Assembly: GCF_000410535.2 (NCBI RefSeq)
Contig: NC_021490.2
Coordinates: forward strand, 716,501 to 780,500
Reading direction: 5' to 3'
DNA from: Treponema pallidum subsp. pallidum str. Nichols
Lineage (GTDB): Bacteria; Spirochaetota; Spirochaetia; Treponematales; Treponemataceae
Length of the DNA stretch: 64,000 nucleotides
The position numbers and the translations under genes are program-made. Positions 15,711 to 24,943 of the stretch are shown here, piece by piece. The notes beneath the pieces were generated by a model. It saw only the letters and a program-made list of their open reading frames with translations, did no database searches and was not told the origin of the DNA. The stretch's first letter is position 1; each line of letters opens with the position of its first letter.

Positions 15711-18700
15711 TGCACGCACTCCTTTAGAATTTGGACAAAACTCTCATTACCTTTTAATTGCTGCGCAAATACCTCAGTGGCAGATACCTTACACGAAGGA
15801 ACGTACACCACGTACGTACGGTCATCCACATGCATGTGAAGAAACACTTCACCCGAGCCTCCTGTATGTGCACTCAAAATCTCATACAACGATTTAAACT
15901 GTGCATGCGCACGAACGTGAGAACTCACCTCGATGTGCACTTCCTGCGAAACGCCACGTTTCTGCAGTGGAGTTTTCTCTCCTGACGATACACGCCTATG
16001 CTCCGATCCAGCCAGAATAGTTTTAACCTGAGCAAACCGTAATTGTTCCAAGTCAATGACAGAATCTACCAAGAACGCCGGGGTTTCTTTAGAAAAGTCT
16101 ACAGTTCCCACCAACCCCATAATAGTTTCTGGCAAGAACTGCGCGCGATGCTCCTCCCACAGCACAGGAAACACAACTATGTCTACAGAGCCATGGAGAT
16201 CCTCAAAAGAGCCAAAAGCCATATTCTTTCCTGACTTAGTTGTATACGGGTGAATAGCATTCAGCACTCCCACAATCAGGTATTTATTTTCAGAACGAGC
16301 ATTTTCAATATGTCCTAAATCCAATGTCGCCTTTTCTCCTATCACACTTCGATATTCATCAAGAGGATGACCAGAAATATAATACCCCATCAGTTCCTTC
16401 TCTATACGGAGTCTCTCCCTCTGGGACCATTCTTCCATAACCGGAAAGGTGTATTCAGAACATTCTCCTAAATCCGTTTCGTCAAAAAGGCTTGCTTGTC
16501 TAGAACTTGTAACCGCCTTTTTTCGCGCAACATATTTCATTGCATCGTCGAGGTGCGCTGTAAGACTTGCGCGAGTTACCCCGAACCGGTCAAAACATCC
16601 AGCCTTAATCATTATTTCGGCATTTTTTTTATTTAACGAGGTTGCAGGAACTCGATCCAGCACCTCTACAAAGGAGGTGTAAGGACCGTTGCGAATACGC
16701 TCATCAAAAACGTCAAACGCAACCTGCTCACCCAAACCTTTAATACCCAACAACCCATACACAATGCACCCTTCACAAACACTAAAATAAGGTTCAGAAG
16801 CATTGACATCCGGTTTCTGAATGGACAGACCCATCTTTTCTGCTTCAGCCATGTAGAGTGGTAATTTTTCTGCAGAATTAATTTCGTTTGAAAGGTTCGC
16901 AGCCATAAACTCGGCGGGAAAATTTGCTTTTAGAAATGCAGTTTGATAGGCAACCACTGAATATGCAGTGGCGTGACTTTTATTAAACCCATACCCTGCA
17001 AAAGGAATAAGAATTTCAAAAATATTCTCAGCATGCTTTTTATCAAAACCCTGTTTCTCTGCACGCTCAGCAAACTCCTTTTTCTTTTCCTGCATCACTG
17101 CAAGCTTTTTCTTTCCCATCGCACGGCGCAGAATATCTGCTTCTCCCAGCGAGAAACCTGCAATGCGCTGTGCCACCTGCATAACCTGCTCTTGGTATAC
17201 TATTACCCCATATGTTTCTGAAAGGATGTCTTCCAAACACGGATCAGGGTATTTTATTTTCCCAGGATCACGTTTCGATTCAATATATTGATCAATGAAT
17301 GCCATCGGCCCAGGTCGGTACAATGCATTCAACGCTATTAGATCCTCCATCTTACTGGGCTTTGCACGCTTGAGGATGCCTTGCATACCGCGACTTTCAA
17401 ACTGAAACACTGCAGCAGATTTTCCTTCCGCCAACATAGAAAAAGTCGTAGGATCCTGATCACTGATATCCGATATCGAAAACGTTGTGTACTTACCCCC
17501 TTTACGTCGTACGAGATTCTGCGTCCGTTGGATGAGCGTAAGTGTTTTTAGCCCAAGAAAGTCCATCTTCACTAATCCACAGTCTTCAATTAAATCCATA
17601 CCAAACTGGGTACTAATTTTTCCCGTCTTAGAATCCTTGTAGAGCGGTACATAATCAGTGAGCGCCGTTTTACCAATAACGATACCTGCTGCATGCAAAC
17701 TAGTGTTTCGATTGGTGTCTTCAAGCTTTTCTGCTATTTGAAACAATTCAGCATAGCGCGGCTCCTGCTTCATTTGCGCTAATTGTTCAGATTCATACGC
17801 TTTTTTAAAAGTCAGTTTTGGATCATCAGGCATCAGTTTTGTAATCATCAAAACTTCCGAAAGCGGAATATCCAACACGCGCCCTACATCACGAATCGCC
17901 GCCTTTGGCTTAAGTGTTCCGAACGTAATAATTTGCCCAACATTGTCATTTCCATATCTCGCACGCACATACTCAATCACTTCTTGTCTGCGCTCAAAAC
18001 AAAAGTCGATGTCAAAATCGGGCATAGAAATACGCTCAGGATTCATAAATCTTTCAAAAAGCAACTTATATCTAAGGGGATCGATGTCGGTAATTTTTAA
18101 CGCATATGCAACAATAGAACTTGCTCCAGACCCCCGCCCCGGACCAACAGGAATATCATGCTCCTTTGCCCACGTAATAAAATCCCACACGATCAAAAAG
18201 TAGCCAACAAAATCCATCCTCACGATAACATCTAGTTCATAATCAGCACGCGCCTTAATTTCTTCGCTCACTACTGCATAGCGATCATACAAACCTCGAT
18301 GGACCAGATGGCGAATATAGTGTTCCTTGCTGGAAAACTCATGAGGAATCTGGTAGAGCGGAAGCAGCGGGCCAGGCTGAGGAATCCGCACATTACATCT
18401 CTGTGCAATGCGCACCGTATTCAGCACCATTTCAGGATAGTGGGGAAACAGCTGAGCCATTTTTTCAGAAGACTTTAAATAGAACTCGTCTGTTTTAAAT
18501 TTAAGCCGATTGGGATCGGAGCGATTCTTCTTCGTTCCAATGCACAGCAGAATGTCTTGTGCAACAGAGTCTTCCTGCTCCGCATAATGCACGTCGTTTG
18601 TAACCACCAACGGAATGCCGAGCCTACATGCAAGCTCAATCAAAAGCGGTGCTACTTTCTTCTCTTCATCAAGTCCATGATCTTGCACCTCAATAAAGTA

Positions 18701-19210
18701 ATTATCTACACCGAAGAGCGCTCGGTATTTGCGCGCGTGTTCTTCTGCCTCCCTTTTTCTGCCCTGCAATAACAGATAAGGAAGCTGTCCGGCAAGACAA
18801 GAAGAAAGACAAATGAGCCCTTCTGCATGCTGGGCCAGAAGCTCGTCATCCACACGTGGTTTGTAGTACATACCCTCGATATAGGCTTTGGAGGATAGAA
18901 CCATTAGATTTCGATATCCCGTCTCATTCTTAGCAAGCACGATGAGGTGATAGTATCTGCGACCGATAGTATGCTCACTGCGATCAAAGCGACTTTCGGG
19001 TGCCACGTAGAGCTCACATCCGATAATCGCTTTGATACCCTCAGCAGAACAAACTTTTTGAAAATGCAACGCACCAAACATATTCCCATGGTCGGTAAGC
19101 GCAAGCGCTTCTTGTCCCAGCGACTTTGCAGTACGCACTAGCCGCTGCAATGAAGAAGCTCCATCCAACAGTGAATAATTTGAGTGAACATGCAAATGAA
19201 CAAAAGACAT
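15707..19210 (-). CDS. dnaE: DNA polymerase III alpha subunit DnaE
   Basis: Replicative polymerase, 1167 residues from ATG 19210 (MSFVHLHVHSNYSLLDG). Domains in order: PHP domain with HLHVHSNYS and ALTDHGNMFG, the polymerase palm with GPGRGSGASSIVAYAL and PDFDIDFCFERRQEV, fingers with YQEQVMQVAQRIAGFSLG and AGYGFNKSHATAYS, helix-hairpin-helix with GIKGLG, and an OB domain with VGVLNAIHPYTTKSGKNMAF. No strong ribosome site precedes either candidate ATG (19219 or 19210), and a TATAAT at 19223-19218 touches the start, so the message may have almost no leader. Coupled to yggT at its end. Confidence 0.95.
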   Translation of the reverse strand: MSFVHLHVHSNYSLLDGASSLQRLVRTAKSLGQEALALTDHGNMFGALHFQKVCSAEGIKAIIGCELYVAPESRFDRSEHTIGRRYYHLIVLAKNETGYRNLMVLSSKAYIEGMYYKPRVDDELLAQHAEGLICLSSCLAGQLPYLLLQGRKREAEEHARKYRALFGVDNYFIEVQDHGLDEEKKVAPLLIELACRLGIPLVVTNDVHYAEQEDSVAQDILLCIGTKKNRSDPNRLKFKTDEFYLKSSEKMAQLFPHYPEMVLNTVRIAQRCNVRIPQPGPLLPLYQIPHEFSSKEHYIRHLVHRGLYDRYAVVSEEIKARADYELDVIVRMDFVGYFLIVWDFITWAKEHDIPVGPGRGSGASSIVAYALKITDIDPLRYKLLFERFMNPERISMPDFDIDFCFERRQEVIEYVRARYGNDNVGQIITFGTLKPKAAIRDVGRVLDIPLSEVLMITKLMPDDPKLTFKKAYESEQLAQMKQEPRYAELFQIAEKLEDTNRNTSLHAAGIVIGKTALTDYVPLYKDSKTGKISTQFGMDLIEDCGLVKMDFLGLKTLTLIQRTQNLVRRKGGKYTTFSISDISDQDPTTFSMLAEGKSAAVFQFESRGMQGILKRAKPSKMEDLIALNALYRPGPMAFIDQYIESKRDPGKIKYPDPCLEDILSETYGVIVYQEQVMQVAQRIAGFSLGEADILRRAMGKKKLAVMQEKKKEFAERAEKQGFDKKHAENIFEILIPFAGYGFNKSHATAYSVVAYQTAFLKANFPAEFMAANLSNEINSAEKLPLYMAEAEKMGLSIQKPDVNASEPYFSVCEGCIVYGLLGIKGLGEQVAFDVFDERIRNGPYTSFVEVLDRVPATSLNKKNAEIMIKAGCFDRFGVTRASLTAHLDDAMKYVARKKAVTSSRQASLFDETDLGECSEYTFPVMEEWSQRERLRIEKELMGYYISGHPLDEYRSVIGEKATLDLGHIENARSENKYLIVGVLNAIHPYTTKSGKNMAFGSFEDLHGSVDIVVFPVLWEEHRAQFLPETIMGLVGTVDFSKETPAFLVDSVIDLEQLRFAQVKTILAGSEHRRVSSGEKTPLQKRGVSQEVHIEVSSHVRAHAQFKSLYEILSAHTGGSGEVFLHMHVDDRTYVVYVPSCKVSATEVFAQQLKGNESFVQILKECVQ

Positions 19211-19217
19211 GCGCGCC

Positions 19218-19246
19218 ATTATAACAAAAAACGGTGCACCCGATAA
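19218..19246 (-). promoter_or_regulatory. Candidate promoter overlapping the dnaE start
   Basis: TATAAT at 19223-19218 with TTATCG 17 bases upstream (19246-19241) on the minus strand. Transcription would begin about seven bases later, practically at ATG 19210, giving a leaderless or nearly leaderless mRNA. The -10 is perfect, the -35 matches three of six. Confidence 0.4.
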
Positions 19247-19337
19247 GCAGTCGGAGCTACAGCACAGCATTCTAGGATTGTTGACACGTTATATATTTTT
19301 ATCCACCCTTGCAGGGTTTTTGCTCGCAGCGTACCAC

Positions 19338-19411
19338 GGGATCATAGCTCACCCGGATAGAGCGACTGCCTTCTAAGCAGTAGGGAGGGGGTTCGAGTCC
19401 CTCTGGTCCCA
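19338..19411 (+). tRNA. tRNA-Arg (anticodon TCT)
   Basis: 74-base cloverleaf: acceptor GGGATCA/TGGTCCC with one G-T pair, discriminator A, anticodon stem ACTGC/GCAGT around CTTCTAA, so the anticodon is TCT (reads AGA/AGG), and T arm GAGGG-TTCGAGT-CCCTC. Its 3' half is antisense to the end of ddl. A TTGACA stands at 19283-19288. Confidence 0.95.
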
Positions 19412-20560
19412 GTCGTCCCCTTGCGCATCGGGGTCATGTGCAGCAGTCACCGAGGGCGCACACACGTGGGCGTGCAAGTCGGTGCTCAGTGCGGCGCGCG
19501 CTGCAAAGCGCTCTCGTGCGCAAGAAAGGAGTTGTGCCATTAAGTCCTGCGGTGCAACACCTGCAGCCTGACATATTTGGGGAAAGAGTGATATCGACGT
19601 AAAACCCGGCATCGTGTTTACTTCGTTCACATATACTTCTCCCGTTTCTAACAGAAAAAAATCAACCCGCGCCAGACCCGTGAGTCCTAATGCTTCGTAT
19701 GCGCGCAGGGCAAGTGTGGTAATCTGTTCGTACTGGGCAGTCTCAAGAGGAGCCGTAACGAGTACACGCGCGACACTTGCATCAGCATATTTTTCCTCGT
19801 AGTCATAAAAGGCTCCCTGCGCAATCACCTCTCCTGCCCCATGTACAGTATAGGGTCCGTTCCCACTGAGCGCACATTCAATTTCTCGCGCGCGCACATA
19901 TCGCTCCACCAACACCACTTCATCCCACTGAAAAGCCGCTTCAATCGCAGGGATAAGCGGTGCACGCGTCTGCACTGCACTGGCTCCTACGGAACTGCCT
20001 GCTTGAGCTGGCTTTACAAAAAGAGGATAGCCAAGGCGTGTTTCAAGCTGCGCAACAAATTCTTGCATATGCATACGCCATGCATCTTTACGGAAAAAGA
20101 CAAACGGTAAAACGGGAAGTCCCGCCGCCTGCCATAGCATCTTTGCCTTTACCTTATCCATCGCAAGAGCACTTGCACACACTCCACACCCCACGTACGG
20201 CACCTGCAGCATCTCAAGCAAACCCTGCACCGTACCATCTTCCCCATAACTGCCATGCAATACGGGGAATACCACATCCGTGACACACGGCATCCCCGCT
20301 ATGACAAAAGCGCCTGCAGTACCACCTCCCGGGACAAGACACACGCGCCTCTTTTCATCTTCCTGAATACTGAGCGCGACAGTGCCGGTACACAACTGCT
20401 CTAATGCACACGCAGGCTGCGCATACCACACGCCACGACGGGTAATACCGATGAGCATTACGGTGTGTTGTAAGCACAACGTGCGCGCCACAAAACGTGC
20501 AGAACGTACAGAAACATCGTGCTCTGCAGAACGGCCTCCGTACAAAAGCGTCACATGCAC
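19373..20560 (-). CDS. ddl: D-alanine--D-alanine ligase
   Basis: ATP-grasp enzyme that joins two D-alanines for the peptidoglycan stem peptide, using D-Ala from Alr (30117-31250). 395 residues from GTG 20560; AGGAG lies seven bases upstream (a second GTG at 20563 is closer). Motifs: LLYGGRSAEHDVSVRSA at the start, the Gly-rich loop VKPAQAGSSVGASAV, and the catalytic end VYVNEVNTMPGFT. The last ~35 residues are beyond the usual family end, and the final 12 (WDQRDSNPLPTA) are encoded by the strand opposite tRNA-Arg, with the stop opposite the anticodon loop. It begins two bases after the CDP-alcohol transferase gene. Confidence 0.93.
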   Translation of the reverse strand: MHVTLLYGGRSAEHDVSVRSARFVARTLCLQHTVMLIGITRRGVWYAQPACALEQLCTGTVALSIQEDEKRRVCLVPGGGTAGAFVIAGMPCVTDVVFPVLHGSYGEDGTVQGLLEMLQVPYVGCGVCASALAMDKVKAKMLWQAAGLPVLPFVFFRKDAWRMHMQEFVAQLETRLGYPLFVKPAQAGSSVGASAVQTRAPLIPAIEAAFQWDEVVLVERYVRAREIECALSGNGPYTVHGAGEVIAQGAFYDYEEKYADASVARVLVTAPLETAQYEQITTLALRAYEALGLTGLARVDFFLLETGEVYVNEVNTMPGFTSISLFPQICQAAGVAPQDLMAQLLSCARERFAARAALSTDLHAHVCAPSVTAAHDPDAQGDDWDQRDSNPLPTA

Positions 20561-20564
20561 CACG

Positions 20565-21566
20565 CTACTCCTGTGTTGGAAGAGGATTCAGCCAATGCCA
20601 ATAACAGCGATGAGCATACACAAATCGTACAAAGTGCACCCCCACCTCAAGTGCCAAAATACTACACTGCGCCCGCTGCACCCAAAAGCTTGTCTGAGGA
20701 AAAAGAAACAACACACCGCACAAAAGTGGCACCAACACCTCAACACGGGCAGTTCCCTCCCCCTGTACAATGACGCGCAGAAGGCGCTCTGCATATCGCA
20801 TGTGATATAACGTGCACAGTGCCGTTATATATCCAATCTGCGTGGGGAAATACGTACTTGAAAATACACAGAGAAAGAAGAAAAGGGATAAATGCAAAAA
20901 AAGTGCGCATGAAAACACTCGCATACGCCAAAACACCGCACACGAAAAAATACACACTCCCGTTGAGAGCACTGATACACATACCTGTGCAGGAGTACAG
21001 GAAAAAAACAACGGCGTGAGGAACAGCGCACGCAGTGTTTCGAACGACCCAGCGTATGCGCCGAGTGTGGTCAGCACTACCATCTCGTTTGACCCAATGC
21101 GCGCAAACACCATCACCCCGCGGTGCAGCTTTTCCCACAGGGTTGAAATCTGCACAAACGCGGGAACAAAAAAGATACACGTCAAAAGAAATGGCTCGCG
21201 TATACGAAACGCGAGCACGAAAATTCCTGCCAGCAGTCCTACAACAGAGGTGTCCAAACAATGGTCAAAATATTCTCCCAAGGGGCTACCAGTTCCCGTT
21301 CTCCGAGCTTGGCGCCCATCAAGACAATCTCCGACCAGGTACACAATACACAGCACAGGAACTAGAAACCAATACGCGTAGGTACCCCCCACCGAGCCGC
21401 AGTACGCATGGGTAAATGCAAGCAGCATACAGGCGTTTGCGCACAGCGTAATGAGATTCGCCGGAACTCGATACGGCACCACGCGTAACAGCGGATCTAC
21501 ACAGAAGCGATACAGAAAAGGAGTGAGAAGCGAGCGATCCTCTACTGCATAAGAATACGCTTTCAT
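20565..21566 (-). CDS. CDP-alcohol phosphotransferase (choline/ethanolamine type)
   Basis: Membrane enzyme that transfers a phospho-alcohol head group from a CDP-alcohol to a diacylglycerol-type acceptor. 333 residues with about eight hydrophobic segments. The family signature DG-x2-AR-x8-G-x3-D-x3-D is complete: DGRQAR, G, D and D between residues ~95 and 120. I place the start at ATG 21566 because GAAGGAG sits seven bases upstream; the frame extends 11 codons further. In treponemes such an enzyme makes phosphatidylcholine or phosphatidylethanolamine from scavenged head groups; which one cannot be told from the sequence. Same strand and adjacent to ddl. Confidence 0.85.
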   Translation of the reverse strand: MKAYSYAVEDRSLLTPFLYRFCVDPLLRVVPYRVPANLITLCANACMLLAFTHAYCGSVGGTYAYWFLVPVLCIVYLVGDCLDGRQARRTGTGSPLGEYFDHCLDTSVVGLLAGIFVLAFRIREPFLLTCIFFVPAFVQISTLWEKLHRGVMVFARIGSNEMVVLTTLGAYAGSFETLRALFLTPLFFSCTPAQVCVSVLSTGVCIFSCAVFWRMRVFSCALFLHLSLFFFLCVFSSTYFPTQIGYITALCTLYHMRYAERLLRVIVQGEGTARVEVLVPLLCGVLFLFPQTSFWVQRAQCSILALEVGVHFVRFVYAHRCYWHWLNPLPTQE

Positions 21567-21629
21567 ACGAGAGCTCCTTCGCGATGTAATATGTGACATT
21601 TTCCCCGCGCGCAGAGAGCGGACAACAAC

Positions 21630-23018
21630 CTAGGGACGCCGGTAGTGTTTTATCTCTGTGCGCAAAAACTCTGCAAGAAAGGCACGAGAGACCCGGCGCT
21701 GTGCCATGCTGTCGCGCAGACGTACCGTAACCGTATCATCTTCCTTTGACTGATAATCAACTGTGACACAAAAGGGAGTACCCACCTCGTCTTGACGGCG
21801 GTAGCGCTTTCCAATCGCGCCAGCTGCATCAAAATCACAGGCAAAATCCTCACGCAGCTCGTCGCGCACCGCACGCGCAAGGTCAACCAATCCGTCTTTT
21901 TTTACCAAAGGCAAAAAAGCAACAGTGGTGGGAGAAAGCGCAGGGTGCAACCTCAGCACTATTCGCATCTCGCCCGTACGTGCAGCACCTTCTTGATCAG
22001 CTGTCTGTGTCGTTTCCGAAAACGCGACATTCGGCGCCTGCACATATTCTTCTGTGTATGCATCGCACAGAAACATGAGTACGCAGCGCGTCAATCCTGC
22101 AGACGTTTCAACGACACAAGGCACATACCGACGCGCTGCCGCATCCAGGTTTGGATCAGGATCCACATAGCACAAGTCTTTACCCGAGTGCTGCGCGTGG
22201 CGCGTCAGGTCAAAGTCACCACGGTTATGCACCCCTTCTAATTCCCTAAAGCCCATAGGGAATGCATACTCAATGTCACAGGCAGCCCGTGCATAATGAG
22301 CCAACTCATGTGCAGCATGGGTACGCCAACGCATGTGGTTCATACGCACCCCGTACTTTTGGTAAAAAGCCCAGCGCTGTGCACACCAGTACTCAAACCA
22401 GTGAGTATCCTCTGCGGGGCGCACAAAAAACTGCATTTCCATTTGTTCAAATTCACACGTACGGAAAATAAAGTTTTTTGTGACAATCTCATTGCGAAAC
22501 GCCTTACCGATCTGGGCAATACCAAAAGGCACCTTCAGGCGTGTAGTTTGCAGGACGTTTTTATAATTTACATAAATCCCCTGCGCAGTTTCAGGACGCA
22601 GGTAGAGCAAACTGGCACGCTCATCCGTAGGACCCATGTGGGTACTGAACATGAGGTTAAAATTACGCACGCCCGTGAGGGCCCCACCACACTGAGGACA
22701 GGGTCCCCCGGCAGACGGCACGGCAACCTGATCCGCGCGAAAGCGACTTTTACACACCGTGCAATCAACCAAAGGATCACTGAAGTGATCGACGTGGCCA
22801 GACGTCCGCCATACGTTTGGATGCATCAAGATTGCTGCATCCAGCCCGACGATATGATCATGTAGGCGTGTCATATCTTGCCACCAGGCATGGGCAATAT
22901 TGTTTTTTAGCGCAATGCCCATAGGGCCGTAGTCCCAAACACCTCCTTGGCCACCATAAATTTCTGAAGATGGAAACACAAAGCCACGCCGTTTGCAGAG
23001 ACCGACAATCTTCTCCAT
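21630..23018 (-). CDS. glyS: Glycyl-tRNA synthetase (dimeric, class II)
   Basis: Charges tRNA-Gly. 462 residues from ATG 23018 (MEKIVGLCKRRGFVFPSSEIYGG), the usual N-terminus of the eukaryote-like single-chain form; an upstream open extension of 29 codons carries no similarity. Visible: GVWDYGPMG, the zinc-type knuckle CTVCKSRFRADQ...CPQC, motif 2 region FNLMFSTHMGP and RPETAQGIYVNYKNV, and GIAQIGKAFRNEI. The C-terminal anticodon-binding domain ends in FLRTEIKHY. A G6 run with AAGG lies about 20 bases upstream of the start. Next to gltX on the same strand. Confidence 0.93.
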   Translation of the reverse strand: MEKIVGLCKRRGFVFPSSEIYGGQGGVWDYGPMGIALKNNIAHAWWQDMTRLHDHIVGLDAAILMHPNVWRTSGHVDHFSDPLVDCTVCKSRFRADQVAVPSAGGPCPQCGGALTGVRNFNLMFSTHMGPTDERASLLYLRPETAQGIYVNYKNVLQTTRLKVPFGIAQIGKAFRNEIVTKNFIFRTCEFEQMEMQFFVRPAEDTHWFEYWCAQRWAFYQKYGVRMNHMRWRTHAAHELAHYARAACDIEYAFPMGFRELEGVHNRGDFDLTRHAQHSGKDLCYVDPDPNLDAAARRYVPCVVETSAGLTRCVLMFLCDAYTEEYVQAPNVAFSETTQTADQEGAARTGEMRIVLRLHPALSPTTVAFLPLVKKDGLVDLARAVRDELREDFACDFDAAGAIGKRYRRQDEVGTPFCVTVDYQSKEDDTVTVRLRDSMAQRRVSRAFLAEFLRTEIKHYRRP

Positions 23019-23152
23019 GGTGACGCGCCGCTCACCTTCCCCCCTGTCTAGCATACTGTCAGCACCCGCGGCGACCTCACAGAGATCGCGCCCGCCTTTG
23101 AACACATCCCCTGCATACCTCTTTTCCCTATAGCCCGCGTTAACTGAGAATA

Positions 23153-24766
23153 TCAGCCTCCTCCCACTCCTTGACTGTCATCCGAAAAGCGTTCACGAAT
23201 GACGTGTTCAATACGCGCACAGGATCGTGACGCCCCCAGGATGCGGATAGTTCCTACCAGAGGGGCACTCACGGTAGCACCGGTGAGCGCAACGCGAATG
23301 GGCATGAGAAAATCACCAAGTTTTATTCCAAACTTTTCTGCCTCAGCACGCAAGAGCACCTCAACATCCGGTTCACTGGCACTCACTATTTCGTGCACCA
23401 GGCCCCTGGCGCGCACCAGTACCGCGCGCACCTGCGCAACATCCAAGCGCTTCGGCACAAACACCCCTTGTTCAGGGAGAGACGGTTCTTGAAAAAAACA
23501 ACGCACCAACTCCGGCGCATCGGTTAGAAACCGCAACCGCTCCTTAATCAGCGGGATAACTCGCATGAGCATGGAACGCTGCGCTTCTGTAGGCGCACAC
23601 GGCGCCTCGTCTGCAAAACGTCGTGTGCGCACAGCTCCTGCTTCCACATCTGCCGGAATGTGGCCACACACACCGGCGTTTGCAATGAAAGGCCACACGA
23701 GCGCACACAGCTGCTCGTCACTTTTTGCACGGATATATTGACCGTTAAACCACGCAAGCTTTTTATAGTCAAAAACAGCCGGTGACTTATTTAAACGCGA
23801 CAGAGAAAAGTGCGCACACAGCTGCTCTCGCGTGAACAGATCCTGACCTTCTCCGTACGAGCAACCGAGCATTGCAACATAGTTGAGCAACGCTTCAGGC
23901 AAATACCCCGCGTTGCGGAACTCATCACAGCTAGTAGCTCCATGCCGCTTTGACAACTTGTGCCCATCTGCCCCCATAACCATCGGAAGATGACAGAAGA
24001 GCGGGGGCTGCCAGCCAAAAGCACGGTACAACAGAAGGTGTAACGGGGTGGAGGGAACCCACTCCTGAGCGCGCAAAACATGCGTAATACGCATAGCATG
24101 GTCATCTACCACATTAGCCAAATGGTAAGTGGGGAACCCGTCGCTTTTCAGTAAAATCGGGTCTGGATTGATCTCCTCATTTTGCCACTCGATATCACCG
24201 AGCAGCGCATCGCGGAAATGAGTACTCCCTTCCAAGGGGACCTTAAAGCGGATCACATGTGGAACCCCGGATGCGAGACATTCCCGAACTTCTTCAGGCA
24301 GGAGCTCGCGGCAATGCCGGTCATAACCGGGGGGCATCCTGTTGAGCGTACGGATCTTACGAACGCGCTCGAGCCGCGACGCATCGCAAAAACAATAATA
24401 CGCCTGCCCTGTCTCAACGAGCCGCGCCACCTGCGCGCGGTAGAGATCTGTCCGTGCAGACTGCGTGTAAGGGCCATAGGCCCCACCAGCGTGAGCAACA
24501 GAGCGGCCATCCCCCCGCGCGCCCTGCTTCACCGCTGTTTCTGGGCACCCTCCCCCCTCATCCCAGGAGACCCCAAGCCAACGGAGCGTATCGTAAAGGT
24601 TCTGCTCAAACGCTGCAGTGCAGCGACTGCGGTCAGTATCCTCGACACGGAGGACAAATACGCCTGCATGCGCTCGCGCGAACAAGAAGTTGAAGAGAGC
24701 AGTTCTAATACCCCCGATGTGCTGGAGCCCCGTCGGAGACGGTGCGTACCGAACTCTCACCTCCAC
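23153..24766 (-). CDS. gltX: Glutamyl-tRNA synthetase
   Basis: Class I synthetase charging tRNA-Glu (and probably tRNA-Gln for later amidation if no GlnRS exists; that is inference). 537 residues from GTG 24766, seven bases after GGGGAGG; a longer frame reaches 24853. The first catalytic motif is PSPTGLQHIGG and the second is KLSKRHG. RVEDTDRSR follows motif 1 as expected. The C-terminal half is the helical anticodon-binding domain. Residues ~70-95 hold a glycine-rich insertion (GARGDGRSVAHAGGAYG) not typical of the family. Confidence 0.94.
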   Translation of the reverse strand: MEVRVRYAPSPTGLQHIGGIRTALFNFLFARAHAGVFVLRVEDTDRSRCTAAFEQNLYDTLRWLGVSWDEGGGCPETAVKQGARGDGRSVAHAGGAYGPYTQSARTDLYRAQVARLVETGQAYYCFCDASRLERVRKIRTLNRMPPGYDRHCRELLPEEVRECLASGVPHVIRFKVPLEGSTHFRDALLGDIEWQNEEINPDPILLKSDGFPTYHLANVVDDHAMRITHVLRAQEWVPSTPLHLLLYRAFGWQPPLFCHLPMVMGADGHKLSKRHGATSCDEFRNAGYLPEALLNYVAMLGCSYGEGQDLFTREQLCAHFSLSRLNKSPAVFDYKKLAWFNGQYIRAKSDEQLCALVWPFIANAGVCGHIPADVEAGAVRTRRFADEAPCAPTEAQRSMLMRVIPLIKERLRFLTDAPELVRCFFQEPSLPEQGVFVPKRLDVAQVRAVLVRARGLVHEIVSASEPDVEVLLRAEAEKFGIKLGDFLMPIRVALTGATVSAPLVGTIRILGASRSCARIEHVIRERFSDDSQGVGGG

Positions 24767-24943
24767 CGCTCGCCCTCCCCGGGGGCCGATTATCGCACAT
24801 CCCCCTCCGGGGCGCAAGCATCCCTGTGAGGCCCTGAAAATTACACTCCTCATGCACCGTGACCGCCTCCCTGTCTTCCCCTTCCTACCACGCAGGATGC
24901 CGCTTCACGCGGTTGATTGCACAGACAGGTTTTTTATGAAAGA

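Noticed and set aside
19306-19322. Small hairpin ACCCT/AGGGT with TTTTT before tRNA-Arg
   Set aside because: Looks like a terminator on the plus strand, but no plus-strand gene lies upstream to terminate; the stem is only five bases.
20812-21381. 189-codon open frame opposite the CDP-alcohol transferase
   Set aside because: Lies wholly antisense to a gene with a complete catalytic signature; composition is that of a shadow frame.
23039-23044. Runs of six C or G at several places (also near 24536, 28553, 31888, 52323)
   Set aside because: Six-base runs are frequent at this composition and too short to be convincing phase-variable tracts.
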